The notes: a model not told the origin generated them from the letters alone. A stretch of 43,371 bases of DNA from Bacteroidales bacterium (GCA_900769785.1 CAAGHV010000167.1:1-43371); one strand, 5' to 3'. Positions 32,797-42,031 are shown, numbered from the stretch's first letter. Translations and numbers: made by a program.

Positions 32797-34005
32797 ATGA
32801 AAAAGATAGCTTTAATTTTCTTATCGGCCTTTGTAACGGTTGTAATAACTATTATTATTTTCTCACAACCAGCCAATACCGGATATTGGAATTCCTTTTC
32901 CGAAAAGCAACTGAAAAATATAAATACTATAAGTTTCGACCTAAATATTCATTGGCAAACACCATATATTGATACCGCTTTCGCACCTTGCAGTATTTCG
33001 ATAGACAAGAATTGCATAATTATAAACGAAGGCGGATACTGCTATACCAAGGTTACGAAGGATTCCTTTTGGGTGATAGATAACGGCTATGCCAATATAT
33101 CCTATGGTCCGAAGAAATACAATTGGGAAGGATCCGACAGATTTGCATATCTATACGGCCGCCACTCTCAAGGTATTGACCTTTATGCTCCTTTTTATCA
33201 CAATCCGGGTAGTGCCAAATATAACGGCGATATAAAGACAATGAAAGACAGTGCCGAGTTTACTATCCTTACCACCGAGCTGCTTAGCGGCTATAGGTTT
33301 GACGATAGTAGCCAAGACTATAGTATTCCGGTAATAGAAACCATCAAAATGTATTGCAACAATAACAGTGGATGGATAGCCCGGGTAGATGTTTTCCGCC
33401 CCTTGGACAGCGTTGAATACAACTACTATTTTACCAACATCAGCACCTCGGGCAAAGCTCATTTATACGATTCTGTTTTCGACTTGTCACGCCGGGAATA
33501 TGCACAATATTCTTGCTATAACCTTATAAAGACTTTTGCACCATCAGAAGGCATAATGCCCGAAAAACCACGAGATACGGTTTTTGACGACAATATAGCT
33601 AACATTCCGCTTGCCAGTGCCGACGGCGACACAGTATACTTACGCGACGAAAAGGGATGGATATTGCTGGAGTTTTGGTCGTATGGCTGCAAGCCTTGTG
33701 CCGAATTTTTGCAAACAATGCAAAACGAAAAAGAAACCTTGGGCTACCGCCAATTGGAAAAAGAGGGCATAAATATATATTGTATAAACATACAAGGGGG
33801 TGTAACAGACCGCATGATACAATATGCCAAAATGTTTGATGCCGAAGATATAGTTTACTCGTCACGCCAAATGATAGCTCTCGACTTCAGCTTCACCCCT
33901 ACATATTACTTGTTTGCACCCAACAGAGACCTGGTATATCGCGGATACGACAAAGACATAACCAATCTACTAATCGAAGCAAAACAGAAATACAGCAACA
34001 ACTGA
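32797..34005 (+). CDS. Membrane-anchored or periplasmic thioredoxin-fold protein
   Basis: 402 residues. One N-terminal hydrophobic helix (KKIALIFLSAFVTVVITIII) acts as anchor or uncleaved signal. Residues about 30-265 form a beta-rich domain of unknown family (FDLNIHWQTPYIDTAFAPCS, TTELLSGYRFDDSSQDY). From about 270 a TlpA-like thioredoxin domain follows: PLASADGDTVYLRDEKGWIL, LEFWSYGCKPCAEF with the redox pair Cys298 and Cys301, and FSFTPTYYLF with the cis-Pro. Such proteins reduce or isomerise disulfides in the periplasm; the N-terminal domain may bind a specific client. Own promoter; convergent with the LuxR-type gene. Confidence 0.85.
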   Translation: MKKIALIFLSAFVTVVITIIIFSQPANTGYWNSFSEKQLKNINTISFDLNIHWQTPYIDTAFAPCSISIDKNCIIINEGGYCYTKVTKDSFWVIDNGYANISYGPKKYNWEGSDRFAYLYGRHSQGIDLYAPFYHNPGSAKYNGDIKTMKDSAEFTILTTELLSGYRFDDSSQDYSIPVIETIKMYCNNNSGWIARVDVFRPLDSVEYNYYFTNISTSGKAHLYDSVFDLSRREYAQYSCYNLIKTFAPSEGIMPEKPRDTVFDDNIANIPLASADGDTVYLRDEKGWILLEFWSYGCKPCAEFLQTMQNEKETLGYRQLEKEGINIYCINIQGGVTDRMIQYAKMFDAEDIVYSSRQMIALDFSFTPTYYLFAPNRDLVYRGYDKDITNLLIEAKQKYSNN

Positions 34006-34062
34006 ACCCGCAACAACTAAATACTTACCGCACTACAACAATATTATAGGCATAAAAAAAAC

Positions 34063-34943
34063 TTAGCCATGACCGGTAACACTTCGTATTAGTCCAAGAA
34101 CGCTTTCGGTAAACACATCGAAGCTGCCGCGGCGGCACTTGCCACCAAACAATCCCAAACCATCGGTATCTTTACACTCTTTCAGTTTGAAATACCTATG
34201 CCTTTCGCCCGACGAGAAATAGTTGTTTTCGGCATAAGCCACAGCTTCCGATATGGTATCTACCCCAAACTTGTGGAATATTTGGCGGCGATAGAACTTT
34301 ACGGTGTCCTCGGTCCTGTTCATAGCCTGTGCTATCTCCGCCACCGAATAGCCACACTGGGCAAGGGAGAGCATGGTACGTTCGCCATCGGTAAGCTCGA
34401 CAAACACTACTCCGGCCTCGGCATTGTTTGTAAATGAATAGTTGCGAAAATGTTCCGTACCCGGAGCTCCCGCCATTATGGATAACAAATAGGAGGCCTT
34501 ACCCACCTTGGCAACGCCCCAAAGTACATCGGGTTGCCCATCCATGGAGTGCGACAGCACCGACAGCTTGTTGAACAACATATAGCGTTTCTTGCCCTTT
34601 TGCAAAACATTGTTGAGGTATATATGGTAGTTGTCCCTACCGGCTTCGGGCACCTGCTTATAGTCGGCCAATATTCTATGTAACGCAGTATGTAGATGCT
34701 CGGCCTCGCTTTCTTCCATCAAAGTATATATGTAATCCAACCCACAAGCATATACTTGAGCAGTATCCACCACAGGTACCAGCAGCTGGCATTGGGATAT
34801 ATAAAGAACCCTTTTGTGCCTAAGGCTGATTACATACACTACACTAGGCCGTTGGACGTACAAGGCACAACTTCGGCCATTTTTATATATTGCCCATATT
34901 GACGTTTCAGCTCTTGGGACAATTGATAATCTGTTTGTTCCAT
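34063..34943 (-). pseudogene. LuxR-type regulator with a frameshift near its N-terminus
   Basis: The main frame (34063-34863) starts only with TTG and reads SVVYVISLRHKRVLYISQCQ (PAS-like sensor part), then HTH LTDGERTMLSLAQCGYSVAE, IAQAMNRTEDTVKFYRRQIF, HKFGVDTISEAVAYA. Upstream, another frame from ATG 34943 encodes MEQTDYQLSQELKRQYGQYI then KMAEVVPCTSNG and stops at TAG just where the main frame begins its conserved part. A one-base deletion (or equivalent) near 34850 would join them into one protein with a 30-bp distance to the promoter. Bacteroidota have many such PAS-HTH regulators. Whether this is a real mutation or a sequence error is open; the DNA-binding domain is intact. Confidence 0.72.
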
Positions 34944-34970
34944 AACTTCGTTTATATCTATTTTGCAGTA

Positions 34971-35073
34971 CAAAGATACATACAAAATACTACACTAAAG
35001 TGTAAAAATTTCACAAACAACTAAATACTACACTAAAGTGTAGTCCTTGTTCCAAAAAACAGTTGTAATTTTG
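34971..35073. promoter_or_regulatory. Divergent promoters with two copies of an ACTACACT-AA-AGTGTAGT operator
   Basis: Minus-strand -7 TATCTTTG (34971-34978) for the LuxR-type gene and plus-strand -7 TAATTTTG (35066-35073) for the membrane-protein gene. Operator 1 (34989-35004: ACTACACT-aa-AGTGTA) covers the -33 area of the minus promoter. Operator 2 (35027-35044: ACTACACT-aa-AGTGTAGT, perfect 8-bp arms) lies at or just upstream of the -33 area of the plus promoter. The copies are 38 bp apart. The LuxR-type protein is the obvious candidate to bind them, by inference only. Confidence 0.75.
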
Positions 35074-35119
35074 CAGCCGAAAATATCGGATTCAAAATCT
35101 AAACTATAAATACATTATT

Positions 35120-35455
35120 ATGGAACATACACTTGGTGGCTTTAGTCATTTAATGATAGCAGCGGTAATATCAATGGGTTTCAGCTTTGGGTTGGAGTTT
35201 TGGTATGCTTGGCGTAAAGGTAAAAAGGAAGGTAAAGGAATGGTGGAAACTTATATAGATATGCAAAACCAATCGCGTGGTACACGCGAGGGTTTCCTTC
35301 ACGAACTTACTACCGGAGCAGTATTCCTTGTTACCGCCACTGTAGCCGAAGCCATAATGGATATTGGAAAACTAACTATGAACAGCATATTGTTGGACCT
35401 TGGTATAGCAATCGTATTTGCAGTAGGCATGTTCATTTGGAAAAAGATTTTCTAA
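35120..35455 (+). CDS. Small three-helix membrane protein under operator control
   Basis: 111 residues. Helix 1 HLMIAAVISMGFSFGLEFWY, then a polar positively charged loop with WRKGKKEGKGMVETYIDMQN, helix 2 TTGAVFLVTATVAEAIMDIG and helix 3 ILLDLGIAIVFAVGMFIW ending KKIF. No family recognised. It shares a double-operator region with the LuxR-type gene on the other strand, suggesting co-regulation. It is monocistronic, with a terminator 32 bp after its stop. The charged loop suggests a cytoplasmic interaction surface. Confidence 0.78.
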   Translation: MEHTLGGFSHLMIAAVISMGFSFGLEFWYAWRKGKKEGKGMVETYIDMQNQSRGTREGFLHELTTGAVFLVTATVAEAIMDIGKLTMNSILLDLGIAIVFAVGMFIWKKIF

Positions 35456-35486
35456 AAAAGAGCCTTTATCATAGCCAATCACAATG

Positions 35487-35527
35487 GACTACGCAGTAGA
35501 AGCAATGCTACTGTGTAGTCTTTTTTT
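35487..35527 (+). terminator. Terminator of the small membrane-protein gene
   Basis: GACTACGCAGTAG (35487-35499) pairs with CTACTGTGTAGTC (35508-35520) with one G-U pair; seven T follow. Confidence 0.88.
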
Positions 35528-35621
35528 CTAAAATAAAATTACCAAACATACGAAAATAGTTTTTTTTCTGTTATTAAAGCAACTTCTAAACAATTTTGAT
35601 TAAACATATAAATAACAAATT

Positions 35622-36077
35622 ATGAAAATTAAAAACCTATTTATGGTAGCATGTACAGCATGTTTGCTATTTGCATGTAAATGCAGTTCCAAGAGCGGCG
35701 AGACAGCCTCGGCCGAAAAACTCAGTGCCGAAACTGTATGGGGTTTACAAAGTATTCGCAACAAAAAAGTATCGTTTACCGAAGAAGGTCGCATGGCCTA
35801 CATACAGTTCAACCCCGAAGCCAAGAGCGTAAACGGATGTGCAGGATGCAACCGTTTCTTTGGCTCGTACGAAGAACCACAAGCCGGCCAACTAGTACTA
35901 TCCGAAATGGGTGCCACCAAGATGGCTTGCCCCGACAACGAAATGGCTATCGAAGACATGTTCCTTTCCAACCTAGGCAAGGTTAACGCCTACCGCATAG
36001 AGGACGACAAACTGGAACTGTTGCAAAACGACAAAGTGGTAATGACATTCGAGAAAACCACCCTACCCGAGGAATAA
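35622..36077 (+). CDS. META-domain (HslJ-like, DUF306) lipoprotein
   Basis: 151 residues. Lipoprotein signal LFMVACTACLLFACKCSS (Cys near 19-21). The META domain (about 35-145) has TVWGLQSIRNKKVSF, AYIQFNPEAKSVNGCAGCNR, FFGSYEE, LVLSEMGATKMACPDNEMAI and LELLQNDKVVMTFEKT. The conserved 'vnG.agCNrf.G.y' core is the family mark; E. coli HslJ is linked to novobiocin and heat response, with no enzymatic role known. The Cys pair in VNGCAGC and ACPD could form a disulfide. priA begins 19 bp downstream, possibly in the same transcript. Confidence 0.9.
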   Translation: MKIKNLFMVACTACLLFACKCSSKSGETASAEKLSAETVWGLQSIRNKKVSFTEEGRMAYIQFNPEAKSVNGCAGCNRFFGSYEEPQAGQLVLSEMGATKMACPDNEMAIEDMFLSNLGKVNAYRIEDDKLELLQNDKVVMTFEKTTLPEE

Positions 36078-36096
36078 TACACAATATATATATTGT

Positions 36097-38583
36097 ATGA
36101 CTCAACCAACGGAACGCATAACTTATTTTGTAGAAGTTGTACTGCCGCTACACCTTCCGGAATACTACACCTATCGCGTTCCGTTTGAATATAACGACTT
36201 CGTTGCCGTAGGGCAAAGGGTAATAGTACAATTTGGACAAAAGAAATTGTATTCGGCACTAGTAAGGAAAGTGCATACCAGGGTGCCTACCTACAAAACC
36301 AAGTATATCCTCTCCATACTTGACTATGAGCCTATCATAAGCGAAATACAATTCAAGTTTTGGGAATGGATGGCTGGCTACTATATGTGTTATGTTGGTG
36401 ATATTATGGCTGTGGCATTGCCCTCGGCATTCCGCCTTGCAAGCGAATCCACCATTGCCATACACCCCGACTTCTCCGGCGAATACGGGAACCTTACCAA
36501 ATCAGAAATGAACGTATTGGAAGCACTGATGAACAAAAATGTGCTTTCGATATCCGAGATTTCAAACATAACGGGATACCAAAAGATATTCCCCCTGCTA
36601 AAGACAATGATCGAAAAGAAAATCATTGTTATGGAAGAAGAGATAAAACAGCGATATGTTCCCAAAAAAGAAAAATACCTATCGCTAAGCGACAAATATA
36701 AGAACAGCGAAGCCGAGACCAAAGAACTGTTCGACACATTAGAAAAAAAGTCCTCGACACAGAAACAGCTTACAGTACTGCTTGCCTTCTTCCGCCTATC
36801 CGAGTTTGGCAAGAACACAATCGCTAAAAAGCAACTCACACAAAATACCAACCTATCATCTTCGGCCATAAACACCCTTATACGCAACGGAGTATTGCTA
36901 GAAGAAGAACATACCGAAAGTCGCCTTATTGATAGCGATGCCACAGCCTCAGCCGACGATATAGTGCTGAGCGAACAGCAACAAAACGCCCTCAGCATCT
37001 GCCTACACCCCGACAACAAAAATGTAACCCTAATACACGGAGTAACGTCGAGTGGCAAAACCGAAGTATATATAAAGCTGATAGATAAAGTAGTAACGGA
37101 AGGGAAACAAGTGCTTTACCTATTGCCCGAGATAGCACTTACATCGCAGGCGATAAACCGCCTACGCAAATATTTTGGCAACAAAGTGGGGGTATATCAC
37201 TCCCGTTTTTCCACCAACGAACGTGCTGAGGTGTGGAACAAAACTATTATGGGCAAGGATGGTGGCTATCAGATACTGCTTGGAGCACGCTCGGCAGTAT
37301 TTCTGCCTTTTCAGAACCTTGGGCTAGTGGTGGTAGATGAAGAGCACGACAACTCGTATAAGCAATACGAACCTGCCCCACGATACAATGGGCGAGATTC
37401 AGCAATATATCTTGCACACCTGTTTGGAGCCAAAACAATACTTGGATCGGCTACGCCATCACTAGAATGCTACTACAATGCACAAACTGAAAAGTACAGC
37501 CTTGCCACCATGGACAAACGTTATGGCGGACTGATGATGCCCGAAATTCTGTGTGTAGATATGACAGAGGCCTCACGCAACAAAGAGGTACAACTACACT
37601 ACAGCAAGTTTCTGCTAGACCATATACAAGAAGCACTCGAAAACAAAGAGCAGGTAATATTGTTCCAAAACCGTCGCGGTTTCTCGTTGCGACTAGAATG
37701 CGATGCCTGCCATTGGATACCGGAATGCAAACACTGCGACGTATCACTAGTATATCACAAACAGACCAACAGCCTACGTTGCCACTACTGCGGCTACTCT
37801 ATACCCATACCCAATGAATGCCCCGCATGCCACTCCACAGGAATCAAGATGAAAGGCTTCGGAACCGAAAAAATAGAAGAAGACCTACAAATACTCTTCC
37901 CCGATGCCAAGATAGCACGTATGGACCTAGACTCAACAACACAAAAAAAGAAATACCTAGAAATACTTACCGACTTTGAAGACCGCAACATAGACATACT
38001 TGTAGGTACACAGATGATAACCAAAGGACTGGACTTCGACAATGTAAGTGTAGTGGGAATACTCAGTGCCGACAATATGATATCCTTTCCCGACTTCCGT
38101 AGCTTTGAGCGCAGCTTTCAGCAGATGACACAGGTTAGCGGACGTGCCGGACGACACGGACGACGCGGCAAGGTTATAATACAGACCTACAATCCCTACC
38201 ACCAAGCCATACGCGATGTGATAGACAACAACTATCTTTCGATGTACAAAAGCCAAATAACCGAACGCCGTGTGTTTCGATATCCTCCATTCTACAAACT
38301 TATACGCATAACTGTAAAACATAAAGACGAACACATAGTGAACGAAGCCTCATCGCTATTGGCACACGACCTACGGCAAGTGTTTGGCAACAGAGTACTT
38401 GGCCCCGAATACCCATCGGTCTCGAGGATACGAAACTCGTATCTCAAAAATATATTGGTACGTTTTGAAAAAAACGAAGCTATAGCCCACGGCAAAAAAA
38501 TTATTGCCAACATCAGCAACAATATCATCAATCAAAAAGAATACTCCAAAGTAACCATTATCCACGATGTAGATCCTCAATAA
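36097..38583 (+). CDS. priA: Primosomal replication protein PriA (3'-5' helicase)
   Basis: 828 residues, normal for Bacteroidota PriA. N-terminal 3'-end binding domain (ITYFVEVVLPLHLPEYYTYR); winged-helix region near 130-270; Walker A GVTSSGKTEVY (315-325); DEAH-type box VVVDEEHDNSYKQY; GSATPSLECYYN; zinc-binding cysteines CDACHWIPECKHCD and CHYCGYSIPIPNECPACHST; and helicase motifs V-VI DILVGTQMITKGLDFDNVSV and QVSGRAGRHGRRGKV. PriA restarts stalled forks by loading the replicative helicase. The gene follows the META lipoprotein by 19 bp and is convergent with nadE. Confidence 0.97.
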   Translation: MTQPTERITYFVEVVLPLHLPEYYTYRVPFEYNDFVAVGQRVIVQFGQKKLYSALVRKVHTRVPTYKTKYILSILDYEPIISEIQFKFWEWMAGYYMCYVGDIMAVALPSAFRLASESTIAIHPDFSGEYGNLTKSEMNVLEALMNKNVLSISEISNITGYQKIFPLLKTMIEKKIIVMEEEIKQRYVPKKEKYLSLSDKYKNSEAETKELFDTLEKKSSTQKQLTVLLAFFRLSEFGKNTIAKKQLTQNTNLSSSAINTLIRNGVLLEEEHTESRLIDSDATASADDIVLSEQQQNALSICLHPDNKNVTLIHGVTSSGKTEVYIKLIDKVVTEGKQVLYLLPEIALTSQAINRLRKYFGNKVGVYHSRFSTNERAEVWNKTIMGKDGGYQILLGARSAVFLPFQNLGLVVVDEEHDNSYKQYEPAPRYNGRDSAIYLAHLFGAKTILGSATPSLECYYNAQTEKYSLATMDKRYGGLMMPEILCVDMTEASRNKEVQLHYSKFLLDHIQEALENKEQVILFQNRRGFSLRLECDACHWIPECKHCDVSLVYHKQTNSLRCHYCGYSIPIPNECPACHSTGIKMKGFGTEKIEEDLQILFPDAKIARMDLDSTTQKKKYLEILTDFEDRNIDILVGTQMITKGLDFDNVSVVGILSADNMISFPDFRSFERSFQQMTQVSGRAGRHGRRGKVIIQTYNPYHQAIRDVIDNNYLSMYKSQITERRVFRYPPFYKLIRITVKHKDEHIVNEASSLLAHDLRQVFGNRVLGPEYPSVSRIRNSYLKNILVRFEKNEAIAHGKKIIANISNNIINQKEYSKVTIIHDVDPQ

Positions 38584-38615
38584 AAAAAACGAGAGTCAGC
38601 AACTACCAACTCTCG
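38582..38615 (-). terminator. Terminator of nadE, also between convergent priA and nadE
   Basis: CGAGAGT (38590-38596) and ACTCTCG (38609-38615) form a 7-bp stem; on the minus strand eight T residues follow, so it suits nadE termination. It lies 33 bp after the nadE stop. Confidence 0.75.
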
Positions 38616-38648
38616 GATATATTTATTATCATTCTGTACTCCTACCGG

Positions 38649-40208
38649 TTATGCTATTGGCATTTTTCGGTCGAGGCGGAAAGTTACGGGCGATATCTTA
38701 AGTACAGGAGCCGTTTGCAAACGCTTATGCTCGTTGTTTCTTACAAGTTTCAACACCCTTGCCACCAACTCTGGATCGTCCACTTCCTCACATATCTCAT
38801 CGTAACACATCTCGTCCTCTATCAGCATAGTCAGTATCTCGTCTAGTTTGTTGTAGTCGGGTAACGAATCGGAATCCTTCTGATCCGGACGCAATTCAGC
38901 CGATGGTGCTTTTTCTATAGTGTTGCGTGGTATTCGCTCTTCGTTACGGTTGATATATTCAGCCAACTCATATACTTCGGTTTTGTATATATCTCCTATC
39001 ACTGAAAGGGCACCACAACTGTCGCCATATAATGTACCATATCCCACAGCAGCTTCGCTTTTGTTTGTGGTATTAAGCAGTATGGCACCTGTTTTATTGC
39101 TTATGGCCATTAGTAAACCACCACGTATGCGTGCCTGCATATTTTCCTCGGTAACGTCTTCAGGCATACCTTGAAATATAGGAGAAAGGGTTTTCTTCAT
39201 CTGCTCAAACATATCCTTGATAGGCACAATGTCGTATGGCATACCAAGGTTTTTGGCTAAAGCCACAGCATCGTTTACCGAGTGGTCGCTACTATATTGC
39301 GATGGCAGCAACACACCCCTTACGTTTTCTCCACCAAGGGCATCGGCAGCCAATACAGCTACTATAGCCGAATCTATACCACCCGACAGGCCTATAAGAG
39401 CCTTCTTCAAACCATTTTTGCGGAAATATTCACGTATGCCCATCACCAAAGCCTTATATACGAGCTCTACCACCGGCGGTTTCTCATCGTCTATAGTTTC
39501 GAGCAGCTGAAGATCTACTGTTTGCGAATCCTCTTCGAAATAAGGCAGTTGGCATAGCACACTGCCGGCAGCATTCAGTGCCATGGAGCCTCCGGCATAT
39601 AGGTAGCTACCCTCTCCACCTATACGGTTGACATATACCAATGAGGTGTTGAGGTGCTCCACTATCTTGTGCATACGGTAGCGTGTACGGTAAGGTTTTT
39701 CGTAGTTAAACACGTTACAGCCGCAACATATAACCATATCAGGCTGTTCCATGCTCTGGCTTTTGGTCAGTTCCTTTAAGTCTTCATAAAAGCCTATGGC
39801 TATCTTTTGGTTTTGATATTGTAGCATCTGCACACCTTCGCCACGTACAAAGTATTTCTGCTCGTCGAGGTCGAGGTACTTTTTGGTAACTATAGCCCTT
39901 ATTGCATTGTTTTGCACAAATACAAGGGCGTTGCACAACCCACGGTCCTGCACATGTAGTGGCAAGCCTATTATGAAAGCTCTGTGCTCCGAACGTTGCA
40001 CGCATTCCTGCAATGCCAGCTGTGCCTGCTTTTGCAAATCGGTATATACCACCGAACTCATCAATGGCGAACCACACAATGTATTGGCCGGAAAAACACT
40101 CAACAATGCCTCTTTAGCTTGAGGTTTTTCAAGCTCATCAAACACCTTTTGCAGATTTTCCTGCACATTACCTGTCTTGGTATTTATCTGTACTATATTT
40201 ATTTTCAT
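38649..40208 (-). CDS. nadE: NAD+ synthetase with a degenerate glutaminase domain
   Basis: 519 residues. Residues 1-235 have the nitrilase-fold glutaminase layout, 250-519 the synthetase with P-loop LIGLSGGIDSAI (SGG at 275-277), LPSQYSSDHSVNDA, LNTTNKSEAAVGYGTLYGDS and RIPRNTIEKAPSAELRPDQK. In active glutaminase domains the triad lies in FPEL, a Lys before DE.RYF, and CED(L/M). Here the aligned positions read VFPANTLCG (Ala41 for Glu), TKKYLDLDEQKYF (Lys retained) and IGFYEDL (Tyr141 for Cys). Loss of both Glu and Cys predicts that it cannot hydrolyse glutamine and probably uses ammonia to convert deamido-NAD to NAD. The active-site Lys and fold may remain for structure. Confidence 0.93.
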   Translation of the reverse strand: MKINIVQINTKTGNVQENLQKVFDELEKPQAKEALLSVFPANTLCGSPLMSSVVYTDLQKQAQLALQECVQRSEHRAFIIGLPLHVQDRGLCNALVFVQNNAIRAIVTKKYLDLDEQKYFVRGEGVQMLQYQNQKIAIGFYEDLKELTKSQSMEQPDMVICCGCNVFNYEKPYRTRYRMHKIVEHLNTSLVYVNRIGGEGSYLYAGGSMALNAAGSVLCQLPYFEEDSQTVDLQLLETIDDEKPPVVELVYKALVMGIREYFRKNGLKKALIGLSGGIDSAIVAVLAADALGGENVRGVLLPSQYSSDHSVNDAVALAKNLGMPYDIVPIKDMFEQMKKTLSPIFQGMPEDVTEENMQARIRGGLLMAISNKTGAILLNTTNKSEAAVGYGTLYGDSCGALSVIGDIYKTEVYELAEYINRNEERIPRNTIEKAPSAELRPDQKDSDSLPDYNKLDEILTMLIEDEMCYDEICEEVDDPELVARVLKLVRNNEHKRLQTAPVLKISPVTFRLDRKMPIA

Positions 40209-40245
40209 TGCCGTATATTTATTTCGTTACCTATTAAAACAAACG

Positions 40246-40253
40246 CAAATATA
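40246..40253 (-). promoter_or_regulatory. -7 promoter element of nadE
   Basis: The minus strand reads TATATTTG followed by C, 38 bp before the start codon. Confidence 0.65.
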
Positions 40254-40426
40254 CGTTAGTTTTTTCAATTGCGAGCATTTGCCTATAATGTTTTTTATAA
40301 CAAAAAGATTAACACCAAACAAAAGGGGCATACTCAAATAAATACACATAACAAAATTTGCAATTACAATCAAAGTTGTAGCATTCATTAGTGAAACATA
40401 AGCACGTCACTTACAAATTCAAAACT

Positions 40427-40505
40427 CCCTCGTGATATAATTTATATTACATCACGAGGGAGTTTTTACTACATCTAGAGAAAATTTCATCTTCATCACG
40501 AGGGA
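40427..40505 (+). repeat. 22-nt phased repeat array, CATCACGAGGGA family
   Basis: Cores at 40449 (acatcacgaggga), 40471 (acatctagagaaa) and 40493 (tcatcacgaggga), 22-nt steps, 9-nt spacers gtttttact and atttcatct. One inverted core (ccctcgtgatata) lies 22 nt upstream at about 40427, as in the array at 3668. Confidence 0.78.
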
Positions 40506-40599
40506 GTTTTTGAGGTATCGAAACAGAGGTTATTTGGGTTTATAAAGCAGTGTTCAAAAAATAATCAGCCAATATGGTATATTATTCGTAATAAATTCG

Positions 40600-40607
40600 T
40601 ACTTTTG
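40600..40607 (+). promoter_or_regulatory. -7 promoter element of the ffh operon
   Basis: TACTTTTG at 40600-40607 followed by C, 22 bp before the ffh start; the -33 element is not obvious. Confidence 0.65.
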
Positions 40608-40629
40608 CAAAAAAAATAAACCATCTATT

Positions 40630-41961
40630 ATGTTCGAGAATTTAAGCAATAAACTAGAAAAAGCGTTTAAAGTATTAAAGGGAAAAGGCTCAATAACAGA
40701 TATCAACGTAGCCGAAACGATGAAAGAAATACGCCGTGCATTGCTCGATGCCGACGTTAGTTATCCTATTGCAAAAGAATTTACCGACAAGGTAAAAAGC
40801 CAAGCTTTGGGTATGAATGTGCTTCAATCGGTAGAGCCGGGACAAATGATGGTAAAAATTGTCAAGGACGAACTTACCAAACTTATGGGTAGCGAAGCCG
40901 TAGATATCAACATCAAAGGTGCTCCCGCAATAGTGTTGATAGCCGGTTTGCAAGGTTCGGGTAAAACAACCTTCTCGGCCAAACTAGCCAACTATTTAAA
41001 GAATAAAAAGAATAAAAGCGTAATGCTTGTTGCCGGCGATGTGTATCGTCCTGCAGCTATAAACCAACTGCAAGTGTTGGGCGAACAAATAGGTGTACCG
41101 GTATATGCCGACCTTGAGAACAAGAACCCCGTGCTTATTGCCGAACATGCCTTGAAAGAAGCCAAAGACAAAAATATACAAGTGCTGATAGTGGATACTG
41201 CCGGACGCTTAGCTGTAGATGAACAAATGATGGACGAGATTGCATCTCTGAAACGCAATTTGAACCCACAAGAAACTTTGTTTGTTGTTGACTCCATGAC
41301 CGGACAAGACGCAGTAAACACTGCCAAAGCCTTCAACGACCGCTTGGACTACGATGGTGTAGTACTTACCAAACTTGATGGTGATACCCGCGGTGGTGCC
41401 GCACTAACAATACGTTATGTGGTAGATAAACCAATAAAATTTGTAGGTATCGGCGAGAAAGTTGAAGCCCTTGATGTGTTCCACCCCGAACGTATGGCCA
41501 ACCGTATATTGGGTATGGGCGATATAGTTTCGTTGGTTGAACGTGCTCAAGAACAGTATGACGAAGAAGAAGCTCGCAAACTTCAAAAGAAAATTGTAAA
41601 AAATGAATATAATTTTGAGGACTTCCTTATACAAATTAATCAGATAAAGAAGATGGGCAACGTCAAAGACCTATTGGGAATGATACCCGGCATGAGCAAA
41701 CTAACCAAAAACGTGGAAATAGGTGACGATGCTTTCAAGAGTATAGAAGCCATCATCGGGTCGATGACACCATACGAACGCCGCAACCCATCTGTAATAA
41801 ATGGCAGTCGCCGTATGCGTATAGCCAACGGTAGTGGCAACACCATTCAGGAAGTAAACCGTCTTTTGAAACAGTTTGAAGAAACACGTAAAGTGATGAA
41901 GATGGTAAGCTCGTCGGGCGGAAGAGGACTAGGAAACATGATGCGTAAACGCAGAAGATAG
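40630..41961 (+). CDS. ffh: Signal recognition particle protein Ffh
   Basis: 443 residues. NG domain: helical N domain (about 1-90, with ALLDADVSYPIAKEF), G1 GLQGSGKTT (106-114), AGDVYRPAAINQL, DTAGRLAVDEQMMDEI, TKLDGDTRGGAAL and the closing GIGEKVEALDVFHPERMA. The methionine-rich M domain (about 300-443) binds 4.5S RNA through IIGSMTPYERRNPSVINGSR and ends with GNMMRKRRR. Ffh binds signal sequences on ribosomes and delivers them to FtsY. It is the first gene of a unit with folD (70 bp gap) and queE (14 bp gap). Confidence 0.97.
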   Translation: MFENLSNKLEKAFKVLKGKGSITDINVAETMKEIRRALLDADVSYPIAKEFTDKVKSQALGMNVLQSVEPGQMMVKIVKDELTKLMGSEAVDINIKGAPAIVLIAGLQGSGKTTFSAKLANYLKNKKNKSVMLVAGDVYRPAAINQLQVLGEQIGVPVYADLENKNPVLIAEHALKEAKDKNIQVLIVDTAGRLAVDEQMMDEIASLKRNLNPQETLFVVDSMTGQDAVNTAKAFNDRLDYDGVVLTKLDGDTRGGAALTIRYVVDKPIKFVGIGEKVEALDVFHPERMANRILGMGDIVSLVERAQEQYDEEEARKLQKKIVKNEYNFEDFLIQINQIKKMGNVKDLLGMIPGMSKLTKNVEIGDDAFKSIEAIIGSMTPYERRNPSVINGSRRMRIANGSGNTIQEVNRLLKQFEETRKVMKMVSSSGGRGLGNMMRKRRR

Positions 41962-42031
41962 CCATCAACTAACACAACCCTAATTGATAAGATAACAAAG
42001 AATAATTATAATACACTTAATACATTATAGT

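Larger units (their letters stand above)
40209..40629. other. Divergent intergenic region nadE / ffh
   Basis: 421 bp, no gene. Promoter elements at both ends and a 22-nt phased array in the middle; nothing else recognised. Confidence 0.6.
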
